Positions 28,890-42,394 of a DNA stretch of 64,000 nt are shown here, in pieces. Under the pieces are notes generated by a model. The model saw only the letters and a list, made by a program, of their open reading frames with translations, did no database searches and was not told the origin of the DNA. Each line of letters begins with the position of its first letter. The first letter of the stretch is position 1. The position numbers and the translations under genes are program-made. The DNA is from Citrus sinensis (lineage: Eukaryota; Streptophyta; Magnoliopsida; Sapindales; Rutaceae), in contig NC_068562.1 of NCBI RefSeq assembly GCF_022201045.2, positions 4,503,501-4,567,500 on the forward strand, in the 5' to 3' direction.

Positions 28890-29786
28890 TTATACATTTC
28901 CAGTGTTTGTCTTTATCAGCAAAAGAAAATAATAATAATAATAAAATAAAGAACTCTCATTGTTTTTTTTTTTTGGGTTAAATAATGTTATAAAGAGAAC
29001 TTAATTTAACAAAGGATATATTAGGTATTTACCTGAGTTTATAGAACTAAATTTTTAATTTTTCAAATTTAGTAGTAAATTTAGTAAAAAGGCAAAGAAT
29101 GAAAATGAAAATTATGTTGGTGGTGTGTCAATTTATAAAAAAATTCAATTTCATAGCACGTAAAGTACAATACAATTGCTATAATGTAAACAAATATAGA
29201 ATACAAAGAGTTAAGGAGTGTCAACTTTTTAAATTTTATTATCACTCATTCAAATCACTCTATATATTATTACCAGAAGTTTAGAATATAGAATAATGAC
29301 CGACATAATTATATGTTAACCTCGTACAGACCTATAGACGCAACTCAAAACGAAGTTTTGATTCGGATCGAAATTTGGTATTTGACCCACCCACAACGGC
29401 CGTAATTGCTGTACCGATGATACCAATACTCACTAAAAAGCATGTAAATGCGCTCTCTAAGAACTTATTAGAGTTTGTGCCAATACGTCCCTCGATCTAT
29501 TTGTGTTGTCGTAGACACCATTGATCGACATTAGAGACGACTAATGAAAATGGACCTCATCCTCTCATACAACACTAATAACGAACAGCTGCTCGCTGCA
29601 CTTAATTTCAGATTCAGCATTAGAAAAGACGTAAAAGCAAAAACTTAATACCTAACTTAAATATATCTATCCATGATCAAATTAATCTCAATGAATATTA
29701 CCGTAGACCGACGAAGAGACAGTTTTTGTAATTATAAATTGTGTAATTAAGTATGCGCAGCCAATCTGTGATGACCATAAAATTAA

Positions 29787-32700
29787 TTAACCTTCATCTC
29801 GACGACTATTTGCCAATTTACTATTAGCATTAGTTTGTTTATCAGGCGAGGCTCGTTTTGATACCCGAAAAGCGCTTTTTAATCCATTAATCAACCTGCG
29901 GCCGATATTCTTCTTCATTTTGTCATGATTTCGTGAAGCCTCAGTCCCTAACAGCAACAATCGGCCTCTGCCACCAACATCCCGTACATTCAACGAAGAA
30001 ACTGATCCTCTTTCACCTCCGACAATCTTTTTATTGGGAACGTCCCCATAGTGAAAACTCGCAGACTTACCAGCTGACGTTGAGGAGGATAATATGCTTC
30101 TTCCCTTCTCATGCAGAAGCCTATTATTCAAGTCAGATAGGTCACTCCTTTCTTTCTCAGTCTCCTTCAACCGCTTCTTCATTCCATCCAGTTCATTTTC
30201 CAAGCTCTGTATCCGCAAACTCGTGGCGCCCATTGCTGCCTTCAGTTGAACTGCTTCGCGAAGAGCTTCGTCACGTTGGAGGATTGCACCGAGCGTGACG
30301 GGGTCTTCGCTTGCGTTGTGATGATGATGATGATTATTATTATTATTAGTTTTTCCTGTAGAGAAGATGGAGCTGCGGGTGTGGAGCTGCTCCGCCAGCA
30401 TTGCTCGTATCATGAATCGTAACGGCATTCGGGGGTTCTGCACTATGTGTAAGAGGAATCCAGACGAGAGCTTGTTACAGTCAATGGAATCGCATATCTC
30501 TACTTTCTGTTCCTCAGTCATTTCCCCACTACTGTTTTTCTGAAAAATAAATAAATTGTTGTAAGTAATACGTAACAGAAGATGAATGTGACACTATCAT
30601 GTATAATATTATACCTGAAGATATAGATCGACAATTTCGTAAAGCACATCGTGGCTCGTAAACCGTTGGTTCATGGACTCGGCGACGAGCTTAAAATCTT
30701 CGGCGCCCAACCTTACAACTTCTTCGAATAGCTCAACGACCCCATAACCCTCATCCGTCAAACTTAAAGCCTCAATGCATCTGCTCACAAGAAACGCTGT
30801 CGTTTCTGCTTCGGGAAGCAGAGCGAGACTCGAGCGGAAAACTATCAACGCGTACTCTTTGTTAACGGTGACAATCCGACGGAAGAATGTTTCCGTCAGC
30901 TGCTTTAAATTCTCGTCGCCGTCACAGTTAGCTTCTGTCATTTGGAGTAACTCCGCTGCCGTTCTAAGTGCCGCCACGTTGAACGGCGTTATGGCAATGC
31001 GTGTCCCGTAACAGAATTCTGCTACTAAAGAGAAGGTTTCGGCCGTTATGTTCAACGGTGGAGCGAGAGTTAACTCCTTGTGGTCCGTTAGTTGCCGTTT
31101 TAAATACGTGCTCCTTGATGTCAGAGGATCCTATGAGGAAGTAAACACAGATGAAAATATTAATCAGAGCCCATAATCTAACATTAATTGCTTAAGAGTA
31201 CGGTCTGTGTTTTTAAATGACACGCACATATGGCCCCATTTAATGTTTCACATTCTGAGCTTTGGTCTCCCCTGAGTGCTTGACATTTTTTTATTTTTGG
31301 GTGAAACGATAATTCATAATTTTTTGGAGAAATAACATAATGATACCATGGTTATTTAAAAGGATCAGGATCCTTTCTTGATCCGAGCATTTCTAATCTT
31401 TTATCGATCTTGCGTCACATGTATTGATGAATTCAATTAAAATTTTTGGCTAAAATGATAATTTTTTGTACTTTGGCACAATTGAACGATATGCACGATA
31501 GTTTCTTTTGTTGTATTTGAAAAGAGGAAGGAAATTAAAATTGATAGGTATATGAATGAAAGCTGTTTGAAATATGTAATGAAAGCTGCAGAAGTCATTT
31601 TAAAATAACCTTGCTTTCGATTGTGTATCGATCACTAGAATGTGATTTTTCTCTATTATGGTAATAAACAACACTAAAATACTACCTAATAAAAGCATTG
31701 CCTGCCAATTGATGAAGAAAACAAATGTTGATGAGCGTAAATAAATCATTCACTAAAATTTCTTAAATTTGGTTTTAGGAAAGAAAGTAAAAAAAAAAAA
31801 AAAACTTAATTAGCATATAGTAATTTTTAAAATATTTAAAGTCTCAAACCTTAGTTTAAAATTTATTTCGATTATGTTCTTTTTTAAAATTAAGGTGCTG
31901 TAATTTTTAAACTACTAAAAAAAAGTTATAATTATAAAATAAAATTTAATAATATGTCGTAAATATAAATTTAAATAATAATTTTAATAAAATTAGTAAA
32001 GATATAATTAATTTTTCATCATACAAGTAAAAAATTATATTAACATATTTTTTAAAATATGTTTACAAAATACTTTAGTATTGTATATTAAAATATATAA
32101 CTGTCCAACCTCAATTTTAAACGGACCTTATATTGAATGAAGATATAATAAAAAGCATTGACAGTTATAGACACTGAGGGAAAAAAAGGAGGAAAAAACA
32201 TTTCTGGTAATGTATCCTATTTTGAACGAATTTGGAAGTAATAGGAGTATGAAATCCAAAAAGAAAATCCCTCTTATTATCTAGATGATCAACTCAACAA
32301 GTGAAAATTAAAACTCGAAAAATCAACAGTGTACAGAATGAATATTGGTGAATCAACTTACCCGGTGCAGAAGGAAACATGTTCCCTGGACTCGTATCAA
32401 CACGTCCGTCTTGCACCCATTTGCCAGTGTCCTAATTGAAACAAAGTTCGATAAATTATTAAGACAAAATTTGGGGAACTCCCTCATTCTGTAAAGAAAA
32501 TGCATATAGATTCGAATGTTCCAAGAACCTTTCATTTCAGAAGATAATTTTTTTTTTTTTTTTGTTAGCACGCAAGTGACAAGAAACAAATAAAACATTC
32601 AAAAATTTTTTAAAAATAAAAATGCATTTAATGAGTAGAAAATAATACTAGTAAGAAATTAAATTTACCAATTTTTGGAATGGAAATTTGGAGGAGAAGA

Positions 32701-32790
32701 GGAGGGACTTGGGGCGAGCGAAGGAGAAGAGCATTCATATTCTTCTTCATAGATAGTGTCAACAACCCCTAAATTTCCCCAACTCTTCAT
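29787..32790 (-). CDS. BTB/POZ, NPH3-family protein
   Basis: Four exons in transcript order: 32669-32790, 32362-32431, 30615-31130 and 29787-30539. All phases close to give 486 aa. The N-terminus is acidic then Ser/Pro-rich. The BTB region (about residues 41-115) has TDVLIRVQGTCFLLHR and SRSTYLKRQL, then FSLVAEFCYGTRIAITPFNV. The NPH3-type part follows, with RFTSHDVLYEIVDLYLQ and KVEICDSIDCNKLSSGF. A run of Asn and His (residues about 295-304) is encoded by an AAT/ATC-type microsatellite. Then comes a coiled coil (LRIQSLENELDGMKKRLKE) and a basic tail. BTB/NPH3 proteins act as CUL3 substrate adaptors or in phototropin and auxin signalling; the target here is unknown. The closest Arabidopsis gene I recall by order and type is At3g49900. 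Confidence 0.9.
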
Positions 32791-33725
32791 TGTTTTTTCT
32801 TTTCTTTGAAGAGATTTCACGCTTCTTCAAGGCCTTTCGGCTTCCAATGCTGCTGTTGTTATTGCCATTAGGGTTCTTTCTGCAGAAGGCGAGATAAATT
32901 TTCCCTGCTGTATTTATGGTGCATGTGATGACTCATAAATGCTGCCCTTTAATGGCCTAGCTAATTGAATCGAATTATTTTTGGGTGCTGACGGAAATTC
33001 TCTTCCCTTCGTTATATGGGAAGTGTGATCTGCATATCAAAGGATAATTTTGTGAACTTCTCTGTAATGTATTGCTAAAATACCATATACTTGTCTTCAC
33101 CACGCAGGTGCAAGACTGTGTAGCGAAATTTCGTGACTTATAAAATAAGATTTGACAAATTTGCCAACGGATTTAATTATATAATTAAAGAAAAATGAAC
33201 TGAAGAAATTTCTCCCAACTCTCAACAGAAGTTTTGGTTTAGATGAATTTTAGTAGCATTCGTACCGATGTAACCGATAGAAAGGATTTTGTTTTGGGTA
33301 CTTATAATTAGGTTATTTATTAGGCTGTTGCGGTAGAATTTTGTGAGTTACAACTGAATGACTGATGGTATATATAACGTAACCATGATTTGTTAATGAT
33401 GATGTGAAAAAGTTCAATATATGTCAAGTCCATGCCTGTCATTCAATTTCCCGCAATCAGTTGATGTTTACCATTACCATTGTTTACGAGAGGTCACACG
33501 TTGCGTTTCAAAATTTATCAGCACGATCCGGTGACTGAACAAGGGGATGGTATACAAGTGAATTTATCATTTTTCCATTCAAATGTTTTATCAAAGTTTA
33601 AAAACATTAAAAATACAATTAAGGAAAAAAAAAAAGAGAAGGAAAATTTTATGAATAGCCAGAGGCAGAGAAAATGTACTCTTTTCGTCTAATTAAGTGT
33701 AACATAAGAAGTTATAAATGTGTCT

Positions 33726-33822
33726 TTAACCTAGTAGGAGAATCATTGCACTTACAATATTGAGAGTAAGGTCTCGAGCCTCTATAAAAACGTTATGAGA
33801 GTTAGTTTCAGTCTCCTCTTAA
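33726..33822 (+). mobile_element. SINE-like repeat, degenerate copy
   Basis: The segment contains CCTAGTAGGAGAATCATTG and then GTAAGGTCTCGAGCCTC, which resemble the A and B boxes of a tRNA-type RNA polymerase III promoter. It aligns along its length with the copy at 60.15 kb (shared blocks ATTGCACT, ACAAT, GAGAG and ATAAAA). No target duplication was found. Confidence 0.45.
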
Positions 33823-34724
33823 TTATTAAATAATTGAGTGGAGACAGTTTATTTCTTACAAAATATGAGAGAAGTGGACACCCTTCGAATATTAGAGAGA
33901 GTTTAAAGAATCTAGACAGTACTTTAGAGGAGTATATGACACAAAGAAAATTTCAGTTGTATAATATGTTTGTAAATATTAATAATATATGATGTAATAT
34001 TAGTAACAGCATTAAAAAAAAAAAAAAAAAAAGAAGCTAAGATAAGAGGATGAATGAATGAATCATTTGAAGCGGGGTTGAAAAAAAAAGAGGCGCTGTA
34101 AAGGAGTGGCCACACGTGTCGGAAATTAATTGGCCAACACGGCAACACTGCCGCTTGTGCATGTGACATGGTGACGTTGGCACCACAAAGAACTTCCCAT
34201 TTGAGTTCACAAATTGTATTATTAACTGTTAATATATTTGTAGTTCGTTGTAATGTTTGTGGAGAAAAATGCCTATCGGTAATCGTTATCTTACTTTTTG
34301 AACTCGTAGTTTCTGAAATTTGGTAGTTTGCTTGTGATGCATCATTTGTATCATTGTTGATGATCTATTTTGTTTCTAAGTATTCATCTGTTTTGTAATT
34401 AATCAAATTTCTCTATTATTTCTTCTTGGTATGAAACTGAAGTCGTCTTGTTTTGGCTAGATCTTGAAGTTTCCTTCCCCTTCTATTGTTGGCGCCTTCT
34501 TCCTTGTGAAATCACATCTTTGTTCTTTTGTGTATCCCAAAAAATAAACTATAAAACCCAATTTCTCTTCTTATTATTCATCACCATCGTCACCTCTCAG
34601 TTTTAAAAGCTAGCAGGGCCTTTATATGGAATAAGGCAGGGTTCGTTAAATAGGGGGTTGAAAGGACTTTTGAGAGCGTAAATATCGCCACTCCAAGCCC
34701 ATCGCTCTTATGGGAAAAGCAATG

Positions 34725-34980
34725 TGGGCCTTATTTAGTAGCAGTATGGCTTGATTTGATTGCCCAAAAGAATGGGAAAACATGGCATGTTCCAAGCCTA
34801 TAACTCATAGTTATCTTAACCCAAACTAAGCCCGCCCATTTATGTAAACAAAACCCTAATTTCTTCTCCCTCCAAGAACGGCACCGTTTCGATAGACTGC
34901 AGCTATATATAACCACACAAACCCTTAATTTGCTAGCCTCTCCCAGTTCTTCCTCTAGCTGCCGCTGTTGTAAAACCCTA
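34725..34980 (+). promoter_or_regulatory. RPL26 promoter: site II, two telo boxes and TATA
   Basis: A TGGGCC motif lies near 34726, AAACCCTAA at 34851-34859 and AAACCCTA at 34973-34980. TATATATAA is at about 34904-34912. Telo boxes paired with site II motifs are a known signature of plant ribosomal-protein promoters. The TATA box predicts transcription starting about 34940, which would put the second telo box in the leader. Confidence 0.65.
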
Positions 34981-34981
34981 G

Positions 34982-35443
<462 letters not shown>

Positions 35444-38168
35444 TTTTTATAAGAGGTTGTTTTTAAAGTTTTTGTTTAATCATAGATTTTATGGATTTAG
35501 GATGTTTTGTTTTGGCAATGTCACTAAGATATTTCTATTGTTATTGTGTTATGCCATGAGGATCCGATTATGGGCTTATGTTGGAGATTTAAGATACTTC
35601 TTTGGATTTTCTCCTCGTCGTTTCAATTTTAATTCTATATTTTAAAATTTCTTGGTAATATTTTTTTTTAATGTTGTGGGCTTCTGGCTTTATGTTATAT
35701 GTTCATACTTGTATCGGTGTTGTGTTTTTGGGTCAGGTCACAAATTACATTGCAATGCAGCATTGATGCATAATAGTTTTTCCTAGACCGGTTACAAGTT
35801 TGATTAGAAGGTTTATTGTTTTGAATACCAGTCAATCATGTTATGTGTTGGGAGTTTTAACTTTTTGTTGCTTGTGGTTTTGGTATGGCTGTAACAGAGC
35901 ATAGTAATGCTTGGTTGCTTAGTTTATTATTGTTATTGGTTACTACTTGCATGAATATGGATAATGATAGAGATGCGTGAACCATTTCACATGCCGAAGT
36001 TACATGAAGAATATTTTGATTATACGATGCATATGTTCATCTGATTGTGATTCTTTGTATGATAATATATTATCTTTATAAAAATCTACCTTGGTTGCAT
36101 ATTGGTGTATTCTAGGCTAGTCGGATTGAATTTGATTTCTAGGAGAGTGGACTGTAAGTCTGCTGTGGTTTTCATACATGAATTATAAACCCTCCTTCTA
36201 ATTTTAGTCAGCTTTTTTTATGCTTTTTAACTGAATGTTCCTCTATTTTCTAAAAGTTCACAAAGTTGAGTAGATACTATTCTGTCTTCGGAACAACAGA
36301 ATTGTTTTCAACTATAAATTTTCATGCCATTCAACCAAGCATTTTCTGAATGTGTTGTGAATGTTGAGATTATGGCTTGCCTAGATTTTAACATCCGTGA
36401 AATTCTTAACAATAACAATGTTTGCCAGTCGATTGTGGTCCTCAGATTGATACATTTAAAAGTTGGCGTCTATATAACAAGTTCAACTGGTTTTGTATAG
36501 AGAAGCCAAGACGTTTGCTTTAAAGGTCCATATTATTCTGAGCTGATATGGTTATCAATTTGACTTAAAAATAATTTCTCTTGCACCCGAAGTAAGTTTT
36601 GTACAATATGCAAATTCAAATTTGGTTACACAAAATATGGTTGGGAATTTGGAAGATCATTTTATATGGTCAGAATTCTGATCTAATTCATGGTTTCCAG
36701 TTCCTTTAGTTTTAAGATTTTGTGATTCCACGCTTGCCATATCTGCACCTGTAATGCGATGCCAGCTAAAGTTTTTGTTGATGTTATGATTTCAGTTTGC
36801 TAAAGATTTTGCTAATATTATGATTTAAGTTTTGGAAAAAATCAATTAATATGATTTTTATTTACTGTATTTCAATCAAATGAACATAGATATATGGGAA
36901 AACGCTTTTAGAATTTATTAGGAGTATGGAAGCGAAGGGTGATGTGATTCACTCGACCTATTGTGGATTCTGCCAACCCTTAAACCTTTTTATGCAGTTG
37001 AATGGACTATCTGAAGAACTTTAACATGTTCAATGAACCATTCGCTCTCTCACGATTTATTTGAAGTTGATGTATTAATTATAAAAGTTATATCTTTCGA
37101 TGCCAATCATATGAATTAAGTTTCTTTATTTTGTTCCTATATATGATATTTTAGGGCTCTTAAAAAAAATTAAATAGATTTAAATTTCGTTGAAGGCTGA
37201 ATAGGTTTAAATGCAGGTATGTGAATGATATTAATTTTTGTAAATTAAAAATATTTGAAAGGTTGTGTTTTGATATTTTTATACTCTTATAATTATATAT
37301 ATTTAGAGTAACTTGTAAATCAAAATTTAATAAAAGATTTTTGACATGCCAAACTCTATTTTAAATTAAAATTTATTTGGTAAAATTAAATAAATTAAAC
37401 TCTTAGTTATACTTCTTAAGCTCTTTCTCTCTCAGGCTCAATCAGAGTAACTATTTAATATTTCAATTTAATAGTTTCAATAAGAAATTGAAAATTTGTG
37501 AGGAATTCTTTTGGTTTTCACATTAACTAATTATTATCTCTAAATATCGTATTTAGTTCGTAAAAAAAAAATCAGTGTTAAATATAAAAAAATGGAATGA
37601 TAATTATAAATACAAAAATTAGATTGTGATTATTTCTCCTTAAATCGTAACTTGACTCTTAGTTTTGCAGTCACCCAAATTCGAATAATAATACAAAATA
37701 AAGGTTGGTGCTTATGACGTTTCTCACAAAAATGACTACTTAAAAATAATAGTATTTTTTAAAAACTAAAATTAGCATTAGTTGAAGTAATAGTATCTCA
37801 CAAGTGATAAATTAAAAAAAAAAAAAAAAAAAGTGATTTTGAAACGACCCTTCGTGGCAGTTAGACATTGTGAGCTGTGACCAAAGGTTGGTTTAGCCCA
37901 GTCTCCGGGAGTTTGCGACTACGACCCACACCACAAACTAACAATAAACTTTGCTTCGAATCAGATCCAACGGTCTAAAAGTTGCCTGTTACCTAAAAAG
38001 GTCACAGGTAATCACCAGACTTGACTTCTCCGCATTCGTGGTAGAAAAAAAATTTGAAAACAAAAAGAAAATAAACCCTGGCAGCATTTCCCTTACTATT
38101 GAACCACTCCTCTGGCTCTCCCAAACTTCGCACAGATCCTTCACTTTCGTCTCTCTCACTAGTCAACC
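35444..38168. other. Spacer between RPL26 and VDAC, no gene seen
   Basis: About 2.7 kb with the RPL26 3'UTR at the left and VDAC promoter and leader at the right. The sequence is AT-rich with short A runs (37813-37832). Short frames do not resemble proteins. No repeat family was recognised. Confidence 0.6.
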
Positions 38169-40441
38169 ATGAGTAAGGGACCGGGGCTCTTCGCCGACAT
38201 CGGTAAAAAAGCCAAAGGTTATTGTCGCCCGCATCTGTCTTGCTTTTTATGAATTTATATTTATTCATTCTTAACACAGAAAATTTTTAAAAAAATAATA
38301 ATAATCGGAAGTTTAGTTATGAGTGTTTGTGTTTGTAATTAGATCTTTTGACGAAGGACTACAACGCCGATCAGAAAATCAGTATCTCCACTTACAGCGG
38401 TGCCGGAGTGGTATGTTGTATGTAAATTCGTTTACTGATCTAGCTTTGTAACTTTCTCTGTTTGTGGGTTAGGATTGAATATTTAATCATGGTTTTATTT
38501 ATTATCAACCGTTTTTTGATTAAGTACTGCTGCATGTCTAGAACTTTCGATTTTAATGAGAGAATGTGTTCTCGGATTTCGTCTGTAAATTTATTCCTTC
38601 GCTTTGTTTCTTTTTGTATTGGCTGCCGGTGTTTGAACTTTTAAGTTCATTGGCAATTTATGATTGAAGATTAATTTTCTTTACTGGATTATTAATAAAG
38701 CTGCTACAAGTTTAAGGTTTCTGTTATTTGGCGTTCTTTAATTATGTGATGACAAAACAGATCCTAGTCTTGTGCTACAAGTTTAAGGTTTCTGTTATTT
38801 GGCGTTGTAGGAAGAAATATATGGCTTTTGTTAAGTGAATGTTTCGGGGAAACTTTAGATTGTAATCCGTTTGGAAGCAAGAGTGGAAAACTCACTGTTG
38901 CATGTTACAAATGATGGATGAATCCATCTTGAAGCTTGTATTTTTTACTACGGTTATTTAACAGTAGACTTGTGAAACGTGCAGTTTGGTCTGGAAGGTG
39001 TGACCGAAGGGATTTGGACCTAAGAGGCTAAGACCAATCCTTTTTACGGACTTGGTGGTGTGGAGCTTAAGGTTCCATTTCTCTTGGTCTTAGGTTGCCC
39101 AGGATTGGTATCTAAAAACTATCTATATAAATACTTAATTTATTGCTGTCTTTTGTTTTGTTTACATTAGATGAAAGCATAATTTTTAGCTCAGGCCGTT
39201 GCTGTGGCAGTTTTCTGCTAGAACATTGTCGTTCTACAAGTTTCGAGTGTCTTCTATACAAAGTCTCCAAGAATCAGAACATGAAGTCTGATTAATTATG
39301 ACCATATTTGATATTGTTCCTCGTTAGAACCCTAGAGGAATGGATTATCATCAGGCCTTCTGAAATTTTGATGGTCCCGTTATTATTATTTTTCTCTGTT
39401 GACTAATTATTGAGTAATTTTGTAATTTTTTACTCTTCTTTTCAGGCTCTCACATCAACTGCTGTGAAAAAGGGAGGACTCTCTGCTGGTGATGTTGCTG
39501 CACAGTACAAGTATAAGAATGTTTTATTCGATGTCAAAGTGGACACAGAGTCTAATGTGGGCTTCTTCATTCTTCTCTCCCTTTTTGTTTTAAAAAAAAA
39601 AATTACCTCAAAAATTCCTTCTTGAGCCAGCATGTACTTTCTCTGTTTTCTTGCAGATTTTGACAACCTTCACTCTTACTGAGATCCTTCCATCAACAAA
39701 GGCTATTGCTTCCTTGAAAGTGCCTGATTATAACTCTGGCAAGGTATGAAGTTTTGGCATCTCTTATGCTGACATTTTGTAGAAGACAATCTTACCCTTT
39801 TGAACTTTTATCTGCCTTTCATTCTGTAGTTGGAGGTTCAGTACTTCCATGATCATGCCACCTTTACTTCAGCCATTGCTTTGAATCAATCCCCTTGCAT
39901 TGATGTTACAGCCACCATTGGTACCCCGAGCATTGCTTTTGGTGCTGAGGCTGGGTATGATACCACATCTGGTAATTTTACAAAGTACACAGCCGGCATT
40001 AGTGTGACCAAACCAGATTCATGTGCTTCAATAATTCTGTAAGCTTTTAGATTCATTTTCAGTCTATTCTATTAGAAATTTTGGTGACATAGAGGTTTTT
40101 TTTCACATGTTCTTTCTCTTTTTGTGTTCCTAAGGGGTGACAAGGGAGACACAATTAGAGCATCATACGTACATCATCTGGACAACTTGAAGAAGAGTGC
40201 TGCTGTGGGAGAGATCACCAGAAGGTTTTCAACAAATGAGAATACTTTTACAGTTGGAGGATCATATGCTGTTGATCACCTCACAGTAGTGAAGGCAAAG
40301 CTCAACAACCATGGAAAGCTTGGTGCGCTGCTGCAGCATGAGGTTATTCCAAAATCATTGCTTACGATTTCTAGTGAGGTTGACACTAAGGCGTTGGAGA
40401 AAACTCCTAGGTTTGGTTTGGCCATTGCCCTCAAGCCCTGA
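38169..40441 (+). CDS. VDAC: Mitochondrial outer-membrane porin (VDAC)
   Basis: Six exons: 38169-38217, 38343-38410, 39446-39556, 39657-39743, 39830-40038 and 40135-40441. The phases close to exactly 276 aa, the standard plant VDAC length. The protein starts MSKGPGLFADIGKKAKDLLT, the amphipathic N-terminal helix, and continues as alternating beta strands typical of the 19-strand barrel that passes ATP/ADP and other metabolites across the outer mitochondrial membrane. It ends TPRFGLAIALKP. The third donor is GTGGGC, a weak site, but the reading frame would otherwise run into a T-rich stretch. Introns 2 and 5 are retained as apparent open frames only by chance. Arabidopsis VDAC2 and VDAC5 neighbour RPL26 genes in the same way. 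Confidence 0.95.
38702..38806. repeat. 34-bp direct repeat in VDAC intron 2
   Basis: A 34-bp block starting TGCTACAAGTTTAAGG occurs at 38702-38735 and again, identical, at 38773-38806 with a 71-bp period. The sequence between the copies is not shared, so this is a local duplication with divergence or deletion. Confidence 0.85.
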
Positions 40442-42394
40442 TGATCCTCTTCCAGGCAAATGATGCATTGTTGGAATTTTAGAGGTTTTCCAATTTAATG
40501 GTGATACTTGAGAAGTGTCGTCAATAAGGAGTTCCAAGATAAATTTGTTTCTAGGTTCTTGGTAACTGTGGATTAATTGTTTTGATGCTTAGGTGATACC
40601 ATGGTCATCTATTTCTCTATTTTGAACATTTTTCTTGGAAATTTGCAGCGGCATTTTGGCATTTGTGCAGTCTATTCTCCTGGGTAGTGGAGGTTATTGT
40701 TTTGATTGATGGGAAATTTGTTGATCGTCCTCATGTTTGTTTATCACCACTGCACTTCACGCTAGAGGTTATTCTTATGCTCTTTGCAAGATAGATTTAA
40801 TTGATGGAGATTTTTGTTGATTATCCTCGTGCTGTTGGCTGTCACAGCATATTGCATATTGATGACGGCAGTGAATTAGGCTTGAAGATTTAGTTGTAAT
40901 TTTATCTGAATAGTCTTCTTCGGAAGATGCCATGAAAGCTGGACCTGGAATTGCTCTTCCCTATGCTGTTGTGTAACAGGTCTTAGATAGTCTTAGATAG
41001 AGGGAATAAAACAAAAGGCTAGCGTTTGTGTTATTGGACCAAATTGCTTCACGAAGCTTCGTCTTGTATTAATTAAAGAAAGCTATTCACAATGATAGCG
41101 CGTCACTGAACCCGATGGGTCCGATCAATTAAAAGCCCACTAAATATGTGAACTAACCAACCCCACGATGCAAATGTTAATCAGTACAGAAGTGGAAAAA
41201 ACTAAAATTCATGTCTCACTGGTAGAAACAAGTCGATAAACAATGTTAGATTTAGATAATAACTTGACGATTAGATATAAACCACATCATGGGAAAATTT
41301 TGTTTGCTGGTTAATTTACAGATTTGAGTTTCAATATATATATATATATAGCTTTGTCATATGAGCGAGACTATTAGGTTTCTATATGTAGTTTAATTCG
41401 GTCATAATTGTAGGCAAACAAAGTTTAATCAACGATTGATGGCTCGGGCAGAGACGGCCTGAAAAAGCAAAGGCAAAAGCAAAAAGTCAATGACGTTTCC
41501 TAGGCTCAATTCCTTAGCTAGGAGGGGAGGCGACCACTTTGTCTTTACTCTTTTTCTTTCCGCGTGTGCCCGGGTAGTGGGTGCGACGCGTAACGACTGA
41601 TGCTAAATGCTTCTGAAACGTAACTACTTACTAACGCCAAATTAGTATTAACGGTATAACACCGTTAGTAGTTAACTCTTTAATTCGTAATCAAATTTAA
41701 TAAATTCTTTCTCAAAGCTCCATAAATATAATATGTAGCTTACGTTAATTCAAAATCAACTTTTGTGTATGACATTCAGCTGTTATTTAATTAAATAATT
41801 AAGGAGTCATGAAAAATTATTTTTAGGTGAACGATGCAGCTTAACAGCTATCCCATAAATATAATTAGTCGATCCATCTAATAAAACGATTTTAAAAATT
41901 TTTTAAATCATTTTGACTCCTAGTAACCCGTTCCCTCCCATAAGAACAGGAGACACAGTTAACTACCCTTAGGCGTTATTCGAGCAAATTAAATGCATCA
42001 AAATTCGGATCGGATACTACTCCTCGCTCTTTCCCCTCTCAAATCTCCTCCACAATTTGTACTAGTCCATTTTGTTAATATCACGCCTGAACTTAATTGT
42101 TACACGAATCAAACTCACATAAATCGAAACATCTTCATCATTTTTTTTTTCCATTCACTTAAAAAAAAAAAAAGGAAAAAGAAAAAAAAAAAAAAAGTAC
42201 CAAGAAGAAAATATCAATGAAACTTCCATGTACTGCGGCTGCATTTACCGCGACCAACTCTTTACTCGTTTCAACTTTTTTCCTGGTAATTTCGGATTGT
42301 CTTTAATTTGCATGTATAAAATAAATCTAGTGGTTCCTTTTAATTAGTACGTACGTAGCTTGAAGAAATAAGAAACAGTTAGAAGTGGGGAATC
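40442..42394. other. Spacer between VDAC and Ca2+-ATPase genes
   Basis: About 2 kb. It holds the VDAC 3'UTR (to at least 40.6 kb) and the Ca2+-ATPase promoter and leader. A-rich tracts occur at 42161-42196. No further gene or repeat family was recognised. Confidence 0.6.

Larger units (their letters stand above)
26025..29786. other. AT-rich spacer with MITEs, no gene seen
   Basis: This 3.8-kb stretch is very AT-rich. It contains the APS kinase promoter side, a GT microsatellite (27169-27192), a Tourist-like element candidate (27193-27341), and a well-preserved long-TIR MITE (28688-28889). The open frames are low in complexity and unsupported. Confidence 0.6.
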
